Origin: Pseudomonadota bacterium
GTDB taxonomy: Bacteria > Pseudomonadota > Alphaproteobacteria > Rhizobiales > Rhizobiaceae
NCBI GenBank assembly: GCA_020161665.1
Contig: JAIUPA010000029.1
Span: 52,197-116,196 of the forward strand
Reading direction: 5' to 3'
Length of the DNA stretch: 64,000 bases
How positions within the stretch are numbered: the stretch's first letter is position 1; each line of letters opens with the position of its first letter. Position numbers and translations under genes: made by a program. This document shows, piece by piece, positions 1-7,261 of this stretch. The notes under the pieces were generated by a model. The model saw only the letters and a program-made list of their open reading frames with translations, made no database searches and was not told the origin of the DNA.

Positions 1-1080
1 GCCGACAATGACAATTGGCTGCCCACGCCAGCTATTTCTGCAGAAGTGCTTGAAGGGACGTTTTGGCAGTTGTCGTTCCTGGGCAGTAGTCTGATCGCCC
101 CTTTTGTGGTTCTGGCTCCCGGCGGTTATGTGGGGAACTACAACCACCCGACCGCGGAAATGTGGCAGGTCGTGAACGGCTCTCTCTACTTTGTGGGAAG
201 CGATGGTCTGCCAACAGCCAACTTCAATGCGGCGCTGAATGAGGATGGCAAGCTGGTGGCGCTGGCCGGTCGCGGCACGATTGGCGGTGTGCAGGGCCTT
301 TACATGCTGACGGTAACGGAGCATCCGCCACATCCGCTTTATGCCACGTCGAAGGATGTGCCGCGCCGCGCCCATTTCCTCTCCGCGCCTTCAGCCACCC
401 GGCCCAATCTTGTTATCGTTCCGGCGGGCAAGAATTCACTGCATTTCGAGTGGCTGCGCGACATGAAGCCCACCAACCGTAACTGGGATCTGTGCGTTGG
501 CTGGTATGGCAAGGAGGAGCCGGAGCTTTCCGTCTCGCCGGAATATCTCGCCCATATTCCAGCCACCAAGAAATTCCGCATTCTCTACGACGTGCTCTAT
601 GAGGGCAGCCCCTTGTGGAACTACCAGAACATCTGGTTTCCGGATGATGACCTTCTGACCGACGGCCAGAGCATCAACCGCATGTTCCATATTTTCAGCA
701 AATACGGGCTGGATCTTGCCCAACCTTCGCTGCGGGAGGGGGAAGGCTCTTACCCGAACCACCCGGTCACGGTGCAGCGGCCGGGCAGCATCCTGCGCTA
801 CGAGAAGTTCGTGGAAATCATGTGCCCGATCTTCTCCATGCGGGCGCTCAAGATCTGCTTTGAAACCATGCGTGACACGGAATCGGGCTATGGCCTTGAT
901 TACCTCTGGCCCGCCTTTCTGGGTAGCCCGCCAAACCGCATGGGCATCATCGATGCTGTTTCGGTGGATCATACCCGCCCGATTGGCGCGACCTACTCGG
1001 TCCAATCCGCCGTGGTGGAGCAATCACACATCTTCCGCACCTATGGCTTCACCTATGCCAAGATTGCCGGGGTGAAGTGA
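1..1080 (+). CDS. DUF707 glycosyltransferase-like protein, 5' end missing
   Basis: The reading frame is open from the first base, so the true start lies left of the window; at least 359 residues are visible. The last two thirds match the DUF707 family, glycosyltransferase-like proteins of mostly unknown substrate. Visible family signs are NLVIVPAG followed by NWDLCVGWYG, the acidic WFPDDDLLTDG segment (a DxD-like metal/nucleotide-sugar site), the LAQPSL segment, and GYGLDYLWP followed by DAVSVDHTRP near the end. The first ~100 visible residues (HPTAEMWQVVNGSLYF) are a separate domain of unknown role. With the glycosyltransferase at 1729-2937 it suggests a surface-polysaccharide locus. Family assignment is fairly sure; the reaction is not known. 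Confidence 0.75.
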   Translation, partial: ADNDNWLPTPAISAEVLEGTFWQLSFLGSSLIAPFVVLAPGGYVGNYNHPTAEMWQVVNGSLYFVGSDGLPTANFNAALNEDGKLVALAGRGTIGGVQGLYMLTVTEHPPHPLYATSKDVPRRAHFLSAPSATRPNLVIVPAGKNSLHFEWLRDMKPTNRNWDLCVGWYGKEEPELSVSPEYLAHIPATKKFRILYDVLYEGSPLWNYQNIWFPDDDLLTDGQSINRMFHIFSKYGLDLAQPSLREGEGSYPNHPVTVQRPGSILRYEKFVEIMCPIFSMRALKICFETMRDTESGYGLDYLWPAFLGSPPNRMGIIDAVSVDHTRPIGATYSVQSAVVEQSHIFRTYGFTYAKIAGVK

Positions 1081-1205
1081 TCCTCCTGTCATGTTCGAGT
1101 ATGAAACTGACAATCGGCAACAAGTGACTTGCGCGCCATCCCCTTCGTTGATTTAATCACGGTGGAAATTTCTTCCCCGTAATTAAAATTGAAGGAGCTG
1201 CAAGC

Positions 1206-1559
1206 ATGACCGAGACCGTTTTCCGCTTTCCCGCCCCCGGCCCGGAGCCGATCACGGCCGATCTCGACGGCTGGACGAAGGTGGAAGGCGAGCCCACCAT
1301 GAAGACCTGGGTGCAGCACACCTCTGCCGATGGCAGCATGATCAGCGGCACGTGGGAGGCAACGCCCGGCACCTATTATGCCACCTACAAGACCTATGAA
1401 TTCGTCCACCTGATGGAAGGCCAGATCACCATCACCCCGGAAGGCGGCGCGCCCGTGACGCTTGTGCCGGGCGACGCCTTCGTCGTCGAGGCCGATTTCA
1501 AGGGCACGTGGAAAATCGAAAAGCCGGTACGCAAGCACTTCTGCATCAAGCTGAAGTAA
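1206..1559 (+). CDS. Cupin domain protein, DUF861 type
   Basis: A 117-residue single-domain cupin of the DUF861/Cupin_3 type (related to EutQ and ureidoglycine aminohydrolase C-terminal domains). The second cupin motif is visible as a glycine/proline turn (VPGDAFVVEADFKGTWKI), and the first as EFVHLMEGQITITPEGG, in which one metal-binding histidine is recognisable. Length is typical of stand-alone members, and a GAAGGAG ribosome site precedes the ATG. Members of this family are often called by neighbours; here the neighbours are glycosyltransferases and give no pathway. Function is unassigned. A second DUF861 cupin sits at 47094-47462 in a catabolic cluster. Confidence 0.75.
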   Translation: MTETVFRFPAPGPEPITADLDGWTKVEGEPTMKTWVQHTSADGSMISGTWEATPGTYYATYKTYEFVHLMEGQITITPEGGAPVTLVPGDAFVVEADFKGTWKIEKPVRKHFCIKLK

Positions 1560-1610
1560 GCGACCGGCTTTGCCTCAGACTGTTGACAAAGGTCGAAAAC
1601 CTTTCTTATC

Positions 1611-1686
1611 GTCATGGTCGGGCTTGACCCGACCATCCATAACCCATTGAAATCATGGATCCTCGGGTCAGGCCCGAGGATGACGG
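1611..1686. repeat. Rhizobial palindromic intergenic repeat, copy 1
   Basis: Two adjacent palindromes: GGTCGGGCTTGACCCGACC, then after ATCCATAA and a short gap, CCTCGGGTCAGGCCCGAGG. The same pair, in the same order and orientation, recurs at 53135-53209. It lies between the cupin and the convergent glycosyltransferase gene and may act as a bidirectional transcript end. Confidence 0.8.
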
Positions 1687-1728
1687 CAGTGGGGAGGCAA
1701 GGTTTGTCATCAACCTCGCCTTCTTGTG

Positions 1729-2937
1729 TCAGATGAACTGGGCGATGTATTCGCGCACGTCGAAAATGCCGTCGCGGTCCTTCACCGGCTCGCCGAAGTG
1801 AATGTCAAGGCGAAGCCAGGCCGTCGGGCGCGGATCATCGGCGGACGGCAGCGTGCGGGTCAGCTTTTCGCGCATCGTATCCGGCAGCAGGTTGATGATG
1901 TCGTCACCGAGCATCGGATCAACGACCACGGCGCCGTCGGCATAGTTGATCGCCTCGTTGGCGGCGACCGTCACACCTGCCAGCTTGCGCACGGTTTCCA
2001 TGGTGGCGGGCGAAAGCGGCTCGTCCTGATAGGCCGCCATCCGGTGATAAAGAATATAGGCCTCAGCCCAGTTCTTCGTCTGCACGTGCAGTTTAAGCGC
2101 CACACTTTGGCGGATCAGCATGAAGCGCATAAGGCGGCTGTAGAAGGATTCGCGCAGCTCGCTCGGTCCGGGCATGACGCGCCAGGCATTGGACGCCAGA
2201 TACTCGAGGCCGCCACGATAAGTGTCCCACTGGAACATGCATTCGCTATTGCCCTGCTGCTGGCGCGGATCGTCCGAAACGGCGGTCACGCGGGCAAAGG
2301 GTTCTGGCATGAAAAGAATATCGGCCTTGTCGAGGGCGCGTCCGGTAAAGAGGAAGGCCCAGAAGATGAAGGGTGCCGTTCCGGAAATCGATTGCGCCAG
2401 CACATCGCGGCGGATGATCATGAATTCCGGGAAGATGTGATCGTTGAGAATGAATTCCACCAGATCGACATAGGCGCTCTTGCGAATGCGCACCGGGGCC
2501 GGGATCTTGTAGAAGGGGCCAATATCCCCGCCGCCTGCGCGGCCATCGACCAGAAGCCACGGCGCTTGCACGACGCCGATGGAGGCATCCGCTTCCATGA
2601 GGTTGACGTATTCGATGACCTTTTCCGGGATCAGCAGATCGTCATCGCCAAGGAACACGGCATAGCGGCCACGGGCGCGGCGCATGGCAAAGGCATAGTT
2701 GCTCAAGAAGCCCGAATTCTTGACGCGCTTGTAGGCACGAAGTTCGGGCGTTGCCGCATGGCTTGCCAGAAAGGCATCCGTTCCATCGGTGGAGCAGTCG
2801 TCCACCACCACGATTTCGAAGGATACGCCCAGCCGCCGGAAATGCTCCAGATGGAAATTCACGTTTCTTTCGAGCAGAAACAGGCGGTTGAAGGTCGGAA
2901 CGCAAATCGAAATCAGAATATCGTGGTTCGGCATCAT
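1729..2937 (-). CDS. Family 2 glycosyltransferase
   Basis: A 402-residue GT2 (GT-A fold) glycosyltransferase that would move a sugar from a nucleotide donor to a glycan or lipid acceptor in the cytoplasm. The N-terminal half shows the classical elements in order: ISICVPTFNR, EIVVVDDCSTDGT (first acidic nucleotide-binding motif), and RYAVFLGDDDLL (DxD-like metal site, near residue 100). The C-terminal ~200 residues have no motif I recognise. The ATG at 2937 faces the diguanylate cyclase gene across about 95 bases. The DUF707 gene at the left edge suggests a shared glycan role. The acceptor is unknown. Confidence 0.85.
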   Translation of the reverse strand: MMPNHDILISICVPTFNRLFLLERNVNFHLEHFRRLGVSFEIVVVDDCSTDGTDAFLASHAATPELRAYKRVKNSGFLSNYAFAMRRARGRYAVFLGDDDLLIPEKVIEYVNLMEADASIGVVQAPWLLVDGRAGGGDIGPFYKIPAPVRIRKSAYVDLVEFILNDHIFPEFMIIRRDVLAQSISGTAPFIFWAFLFTGRALDKADILFMPEPFARVTAVSDDPRQQQGNSECMFQWDTYRGGLEYLASNAWRVMPGPSELRESFYSRLMRFMLIRQSVALKLHVQTKNWAEAYILYHRMAAYQDEPLSPATMETVRKLAGVTVAANEAINYADGAVVVDPMLGDDIINLLPDTMREKLTRTLPSADDPRPTAWLRLDIHFGEPVKDRDGIFDVREYIAQFI

Positions 2938-3032
2938 GGATTTCCCGGCCTCATGGCACTTTCACTGGCGTATTCTGTAGGAATAGGTCCTCTGGCTTTC
3001 CTGAGGCTTGATCCGTGTGAAGAGCGCGGCAA

Positions 3033-4451
3033 TTGGGTGCTTGTGCATCAGCGCTTTCTTGCGTTAGCAATCATGCGTATTCGCGCTCAGCACTGATTCC
3101 GGCGCGCCACCCTTTCACTGACATTCTCTCATCGGACCAAGGCACGACATTGCACCGCTTCCGGCAAAATGAACGTACTCCTCTTGAAGAGGATGAATCG
3201 AGCAAGCCCTCGATCCTGATCGTTGAGGATTCGCGCGCCGTGGCAACGGTGCTCGAAGAAGGATTGAAACTGCACATGGCGTGCGACATCCATCGCTGCC
3301 ATTCCAAGCAGGAGGCCGAGGATTGTCTGGCGGCAGGCCACACTTTTGATCTGGCGATTGCGGGTCTGAACCTGCCCGATGCGCCGCGTGGCGAGGTTCT
3401 GGACCTGTTGCACGACGAGAGCGTGCCGACGCTTCTCTATACGGCCACTTTTGATCGCCACCTTCGGGAAGAATATGCGTCGCGCCCCTTGATCGACTAT
3501 ATCGTCAAGGATGCTCCCTCCTCTGTCGAGCATGTGATCCGGGCGGCGCAGCGCTTCATTGAAAACAAGGGCGTCACCGTTCTGGTGGTGGACGATACGC
3601 GCTCGGCACGTTCTACCTTGGTGGAAATCCTGCGGCGGCAAAATTACCGGGTCATCGAGGCGGTTTCGGGTGAAACGGCGCTGACCGCGCTCAATGAAAA
3701 TCCGAACGTGCAACTGGTCGTCACCGATTACAACATGCCGGATATGGACGGATATGAGCTGACGAAGCGCATTCTTGCCCGCCCGAACGCCGAGCATCTG
3801 CGCATTGTCGGCGTGTCCTCATCAACCGACCGTTTTCTGTCCGTGTCCTTCCTCAAGGCCGGGGCGTCCGATTTTGTCTATCGGCCCTTTCTGGCGGAAG
3901 AATTGCAATGCCGTATTGAGCACAATGTCGAGACGCTGAAATCCATGGGGCGGCTGAAGCATCTGGCCGAGCGCGACGCGCTGACCGGGCTTTATAACCG
4001 CCGTGTGTTCTTCGAGCGCCTGACCAGCAAGGTTCTGGCCGGGCCGAAATTTGTCGGCATTCTCGACATCGACCACTTCAAAGCGGTCAACGACAATTTC
4101 GGTCATGACAGTGGAGATGCCGTCATCAAGGCGATTGCCGGGCAGATCGATGCCTTTGGTGAACGCCACAATTTCACCGTGGCGCGCCTTGGCGGCGAGG
4201 AATTCGGCTTTCTGGCATTCTCGGAAAGTGCGGCAGGCATTGACGCGGATTTCGAGGAATTGCGCGCCGCCATTGCCGGGATGGACATTCCGATCCGTAC
4301 CCGCACGATCAAGGTCACGGCCTCGATAGGCATTTCGCGCGTTTATCCAGACGAACCGCCGGAAAACTTCATGAATGCCGCCGATCAGCTGCTCTACATG
4401 GCTAAGAACAGCGGCCGCAACAAGGTATGCAGCGACGCCCAGTTCGATTGA
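3033..4451 (+). CDS. PleD-like response regulator diguanylate cyclase (REC-REC-GGDEF)
   Basis: Predicted to make cyclic di-GMP from two GTP under phosphorelay control. Domains in order: a first receiver (about residues 59-175), a second receiver (about 181-300) and a GGDEF domain (about 310-468) with an intact GGEEF at 387-391. The second receiver keeps its acidic pair (VVDDT) and the phosphoacceptor Asp232 in VVTDYNMPD. The first receiver has Gly111 where the phosphoacceptor should be (AIAGLNLPD), so it is probably a dimerisation or adaptor domain. The position of the RxxD inhibitory site reads R-H-N-F, so product inhibition is probably absent. The start is uncertain: the first ~55 residues look unlike family members, no in-frame ATG is nearer the first receiver, and a TTG or GTG start is possible. 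Confidence 0.88.
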   Translation: MGACASALSCVSNHAYSRSALIPARHPFTDILSSDQGTTLHRFRQNERTPLEEDESSKPSILIVEDSRAVATVLEEGLKLHMACDIHRCHSKQEAEDCLAAGHTFDLAIAGLNLPDAPRGEVLDLLHDESVPTLLYTATFDRHLREEYASRPLIDYIVKDAPSSVEHVIRAAQRFIENKGVTVLVVDDTRSARSTLVEILRRQNYRVIEAVSGETALTALNENPNVQLVVTDYNMPDMDGYELTKRILARPNAEHLRIVGVSSSTDRFLSVSFLKAGASDFVYRPFLAEELQCRIEHNVETLKSMGRLKHLAERDALTGLYNRRVFFERLTSKVLAGPKFVGILDIDHFKAVNDNFGHDSGDAVIKAIAGQIDAFGERHNFTVARLGGEEFGFLAFSESAAGIDADFEELRAAIAGMDIPIRTRTIKVTASIGISRVYPDEPPENFMNAADQLLYMAKNSGRNKVCSDAQFD

Positions 4452-4463
4452 TAGGCAACCTTA

Positions 4464-4486
4464 TTGACAAATTAACCTAATAGGTT
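4464..4486 (+). promoter_or_regulatory. mqsRA promoter -35 and MqsA operator
   Basis: TTGACA (4464-4469) is a good -35 box. Directly after it lies the palindrome AACCT-AAT-AGGTT at 4474-4486, which fits the AACCT-(2-4)-AGGTT operator known for E. coli MqsA. It ends 8 bases before the mqsR start, so MqsA binding would block transcription and the operon should be autorepressed. No strong -10 box is evident. Confidence 0.8.
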
Positions 4487-4494
4487 ATTTCGGT

Positions 4495-4800
4495 ATGAAT
4501 GAAAAGAGACGGGCACATTATGCTCTGGCGGATGTATGTGCCTGTATAGATGCTGACGCTGTTCGTGCGACGCGTGTCGCTTACGACTGGGCGAGTGATC
4601 TCGGGATTGAAACGCTTGACGAAATGTGTTCGGTCATCAAGCGCTTGACCGTCAAGGATTTTTTCAAGTCCATGACCACATACAACGACAACACGATCTG
4701 GCAAGATGTTTATCGTCCCTTCCTCGCCTCTGGTCGACAGGCCTATGTCAAATTGACCATTCTGGAAGGACTGTTGATCGTGTCGTTCAAGGAGAAATGA
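4495..4800 (+). CDS. mqsR: MqsR toxin, mRNA interferase
   Basis: A 101-residue toxin of the MqsR family, a RelE-fold endoribonuclease that cleaves mRNA (at GCU in E. coli). It matches E. coli MqsR over nearly its whole length; the most diagnostic stretch is KSMTTYNDNTIWQDVYRP, and the C-terminus VSFKEK is shared. The gene comes before its antitoxin, as in E. coli and unlike most toxin-antitoxin operons, and its stop overlaps the antitoxin start (ATGA). The palindrome just upstream is the expected MqsA operator. Identification is firm; target specificity in this host is inferred. Confidence 0.95.
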   Translation: MNEKRRAHYALADVCACIDADAVRATRVAYDWASDLGIETLDEMCSVIKRLTVKDFFKSMTTYNDNTIWQDVYRPFLASGRQAYVKLTILEGLLIVSFKEK

Positions 4801-5228
4801 ATATGAAGTGCCCGATCTGTGCCGGTGCTGAACTTGTTCATGAAGCGAGGGATCTGTCCTATACTTACAAAGGCAGAACGACGACGATTACTGCAGTCGA
4901 AGGAAATTACTGCCCCGCTTGCGCGGAAGTCGTTCTAGATCGGTTGAACGGTGATCGTTATGCAGCCGCGATCCGGGATTTCAAGCGGCAAGTGAATGAA
5001 GAGATTGGCGTCGATCCGGAATTCATTGCGCGAGTGCGCAAGAAGCTCGATCTCGACCAGAAAGAAGCGGGCCGTGTTTTCGGTGGCGGGGATAATGCTT
5101 TTTCAAGATACGAAAGGGGCCGGGCCAAGCCGCCCGTTGCCCTGATCAAGTTACTCGCGCTTCTCGACAGGCACCCGGAATTGCTTTTCGAGGTCAGTAG
5201 CCCGGCCAATAGCGACAAGGCAGCGTGA
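4797..5228 (+). CDS. mqsA: MqsA antitoxin, zinc-ribbon/HTH repressor
   Basis: A 143-residue antitoxin that binds MqsR and represses its own operon. The N-terminal zinc domain shows CPIC (residues 5-8) and CPAC about 35 residues later, which bind zinc. The C-terminal HTH-XRE DNA-binding domain contains RVRKKLDLDQKEAGRVFGGG and SRYERGRAKPP, closely matching E. coli MqsA. The start chosen is the ATG inside the ATGA overlap with mqsR; the ATG at 4803 (giving MKCPIC, as in homologues) is equally possible. A strong hairpin follows the gene at 5260-5289. Confidence 0.94.
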   Translation: MNMKCPICAGAELVHEARDLSYTYKGRTTTITAVEGNYCPACAEVVLDRLNGDRYAAAIRDFKRQVNEEIGVDPEFIARVRKKLDLDQKEAGRVFGGGDNAFSRYERGRAKPPVALIKLLALLDRHPELLFEVSSPANSDKAA

Positions 5229-5243
5229 GGAAATCCGTTTCCC

Positions 5244-5289
5244 GTTAAAAAAGCGCGAGGCCGCCGGGAACTGACTCTTTCCCGGCGGC
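5244..5289 (-). terminator. Hairpin terminator between convergent mqsA and DUF4405 gene
   Basis: Perfect 11-base arms GCCGCCGGGAA (5260-5270) and TTCCCGGCGGC (5279-5289) with an 8-base loop. On the minus strand a run of six T follows shortly after, fitting a rho-independent terminator for the gene at 5338-5841; it probably also ends mqsRA. Confidence 0.8.
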
Positions 5290-5337
5290 GGCAAGCGCAT
5301 GCAAGCAGGGTCTGCACGCGCCGCCAAACGGATGGTT

Positions 5338-5841
5338 TTATTGTGCGGGCGCCTTGGCGGCGTTCAGCACTTCCAGAAGATGCATGTCGCTCCGGCCTGC
5401 CTTAACGGCCACATCATGCAGCCTGTCGTCGGCGGTAGCCGGCAGACCACCTTCGTTAAGCTTGGCGACGATCGCCTCCGGGGTGGAGCCGAGCAAGGGT
5501 GCCACATCGCTGACCTTGCCCTTCAGAACGGTCTGCAGGAACACCATTTGCGGTGGGCCGCCTGCCCCCTCACCCGTCGGGATGAAGAAGATGCCAGCCG
5601 CCACCAGCGACAGCACAAGGGCAATCGCCATCGGCAGATGCTTGAAATAGGAGAGCATCGGACGCCAGTTGCGCCACATGTGCAGCACGAAAGGCAGGAT
5701 GAGCACCATGCTCAGCCATTCATGGATGCCGTGAAAGGCCGCCGGTCCAACATGGAAAAAGAGCGCTACGCCGGAAACCAGCGAAACAAGGAAAAGCCCC
5801 GTGGTGAGGGGCGTTGCATAACGATAAAGAATGGATTTCAT
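5338..5841 (-). CDS. DUF4405-type small inner-membrane protein
   Basis: A 167-residue protein with about three hydrophobic segments: TTGLFLVSLVSGVALFF near the N-terminus, WLSMVLILPFVLHMW, and MAIALVLSLVAAGIFFI. Histidines in HVGPAAFHGIHEW and FVLHMWRNW resemble the haem-binding histidines of cytochrome b561-like DUF4405 proteins. The C-terminal ~80 residues are soluble and contain GSTPEAIVAKLNEGG. I chose the ATG at 5841 (MKSILYRY); an upstream in-frame start at 5871 would add ten residues but falls on an inverted repeat. A role in electron transfer is inferred only from the family. Confidence 0.7.
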   Translation of the reverse strand: MKSILYRYATPLTTGLFLVSLVSGVALFFHVGPAAFHGIHEWLSMVLILPFVLHMWRNWRPMLSYFKHLPMAIALVLSLVAAGIFFIPTGEGAGGPPQMVFLQTVLKGKVSDVAPLLGSTPEAIVAKLNEGGLPATADDRLHDVAVKAGRSDMHLLEVLNAAKAPAQ

Positions 5842-5870
5842 GACACGTCTCGGTAGGAGGAAACGTGTCA
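5841..5870. promoter_or_regulatory. Inverted repeat abutting the start of the DUF4405 gene
   Basis: TGACACGT (5841-5848) and ACGTGTCA (5863-5870) are perfect 8-base arms around 14 bases. The CCTCCT complement of a ribosome site is not at the usual spacing; the AGGAGG visible in the loop is on the plus strand. The site ends at the ATG, so it could be an operator or an RNA hairpin that hides the start. Confidence 0.5.
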
Positions 5871-5941
5871 TCTTTAAGGCGACTTTACCACAGGCGCCAG
5901 TTAACTTCCTGTAACATTTGAAAACGCCTTGCGCGAATTGA

Positions 5942-7261
5942 TCACTCTTCGCGGAAGGCGCGGCTGGCTGAATCGCTGATGGGCTTCACCAGATATTCGA
6001 AGAAGGTGCGCTCGCCCGTGCCGATGAAGGCTTCCACCGGCATGCCGGGGTGAAGCTCCGCCACCGTCAGGCCCGGCGGCAGATCGCCGTCGATGCGCAG
6101 CACGGCACGGTAATAGGGCTCATGCGTGGCCGGATCGATCAGGCGATCAGCCGAAATGGTTTCGACGCGCGCGCCTACCTCGGGCGTCAGCCGTGTATTC
6201 AGCGCCACGAAGCGCAGGCGCGCTTCCTGCCCCTTTTTCACCGCGTCGATGTCGGTCGGGCGAAGACGGGCTTCCACCAGCGGCGTTTCGGAGGTGGGCA
6301 GGATTTCCATGATCTTTTCGCCTGGAGCGATGACGTTTCCGGCGATGTTGTAGATCGAGTTGACGACGACGCCATCGACAGGCGAGCGAATGATGGTGCG
6401 CTCCAGCACAGCGGCGGCGGCGCGCATCTTCTCCTCGGTATCGGCAAAAGCGACGCGCGTTTCGTTGAGCCGCGTCACGGCTTCTTCGATGCGCTGCGTC
6501 ATCTGCCGTTCGATCTGTTCTTGCGCCTCGGCGATCTGGGTGGCGGAACCGGCAATCTCGGCATCAAGCGAGCCGCGCTGCCCGAGAAGATCAGCCAGAA
6601 TGCGCACCAGATTGGCATGGTCGGAACGCACCGCAAGGCCACGATCCAGTAGCGCCTTGATGCGGCTGGCCTCGTCCTCGATCACGGCGATCTGCTCGGA
6701 GACGGCCTTCTTCTGGGCTTTCAGCCCGTCGAGGCTTTCATTGATGCGTGTGACGCGCTGGCCAAGGATCAGCCGTTCGGACTGGAAGCGGGCGAGACGG
6801 GCGGCAAATTCCTTGCGCTCCTCGTCGAGCACCGAGGCGATCTCCGACGCAAAGGGCTTCTGCTCGTCCGTAAAGCTCACCTCGAAGGCATCGCGTCCGT
6901 CACGCTCGGCGGAGAGGCGAGCAATGCGGGTCTGAAGGATCATCGCCTGTTTGACGAGGCGCTGATATTCGGTGCGCGCCGTCGTATCGTCCAGCACCAT
7001 CACGGTCTGGTCGCGCGAAACATGGTCGCCCTCGCGCACCATGAACTGGCGCAGGATACCGCCTTCCAGATGCTGGATCTGGATGTTGCGGCCAGCGGCG
7101 GCGACGGTGCCGGAGGCAACGGCTGCCCCTTGCAGGGGTGCAAAGCTCGCCCAAGCGGCAAATCCACCGGCAAAGACCAGCGTCATCGACAGGCCGAACA
7201 GTTTCAGGAGTGCGGTTTCCGAGCGGATAAGGCGCTGCCAGGCAAATTGCGACTCACTCAT
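5942..7261 (-). CDS. Type I secretion membrane fusion protein (HlyD/PrsE family)
   Basis: A 439-residue periplasmic adaptor linking an inner-membrane ABC exporter to an outer-membrane TolC-type channel. One transmembrane helix lies at about residues 18-40 (LLKLFGLSMTLVFAGGFAAWASF). Then follow a biotinyl-lipoyl half motif (LEGGILRQFMVREGDHVSRDQTVMVLDD), a long charged coiled coil (about 95-290), the second lipoyl half (IIRSPVDGVVVNSIYNIAGNV) and the HlyD C-terminal beta region. Length is typical. The gene overlaps the ABC exporter gene by eight bases and is probably translated from the same mRNA. The likely cargo is the RTX glycoside hydrolase at 10223-13894. No TolC homologue is in the window. 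Confidence 0.93.
   Translation of the reverse strand: MSESQFAWQRLIRSETALLKLFGLSMTLVFAGGFAAWASFAPLQGAAVASGTVAAAGRNIQIQHLEGGILRQFMVREGDHVSRDQTVMVLDDTTARTEYQRLVKQAMILQTRIARLSAERDGRDAFEVSFTDEQKPFASEIASVLDEERKEFAARLARFQSERLILGQRVTRINESLDGLKAQKKAVSEQIAVIEDEASRIKALLDRGLAVRSDHANLVRILADLLGQRGSLDAEIAGSATQIAEAQEQIERQMTQRIEEAVTRLNETRVAFADTEEKMRAAAAVLERTIIRSPVDGVVVNSIYNIAGNVIAPGEKIMEILPTSETPLVEARLRPTDIDAVKKGQEARLRFVALNTRLTPEVGARVETISADRLIDPATHEPYYRAVLRIDGDLPPGLTVAELHPGMPVEAFIGTGERTFFEYLVKPISDSASRAFREE

Noticed and set aside
1726..3096. A 456-codon plus-strand frame opposite the glycosyltransferase gene
   Set aside because: The minus-strand frame carries clear GT2 motifs; the plus frame is an antisense shadow typical of GC-rich DNA.
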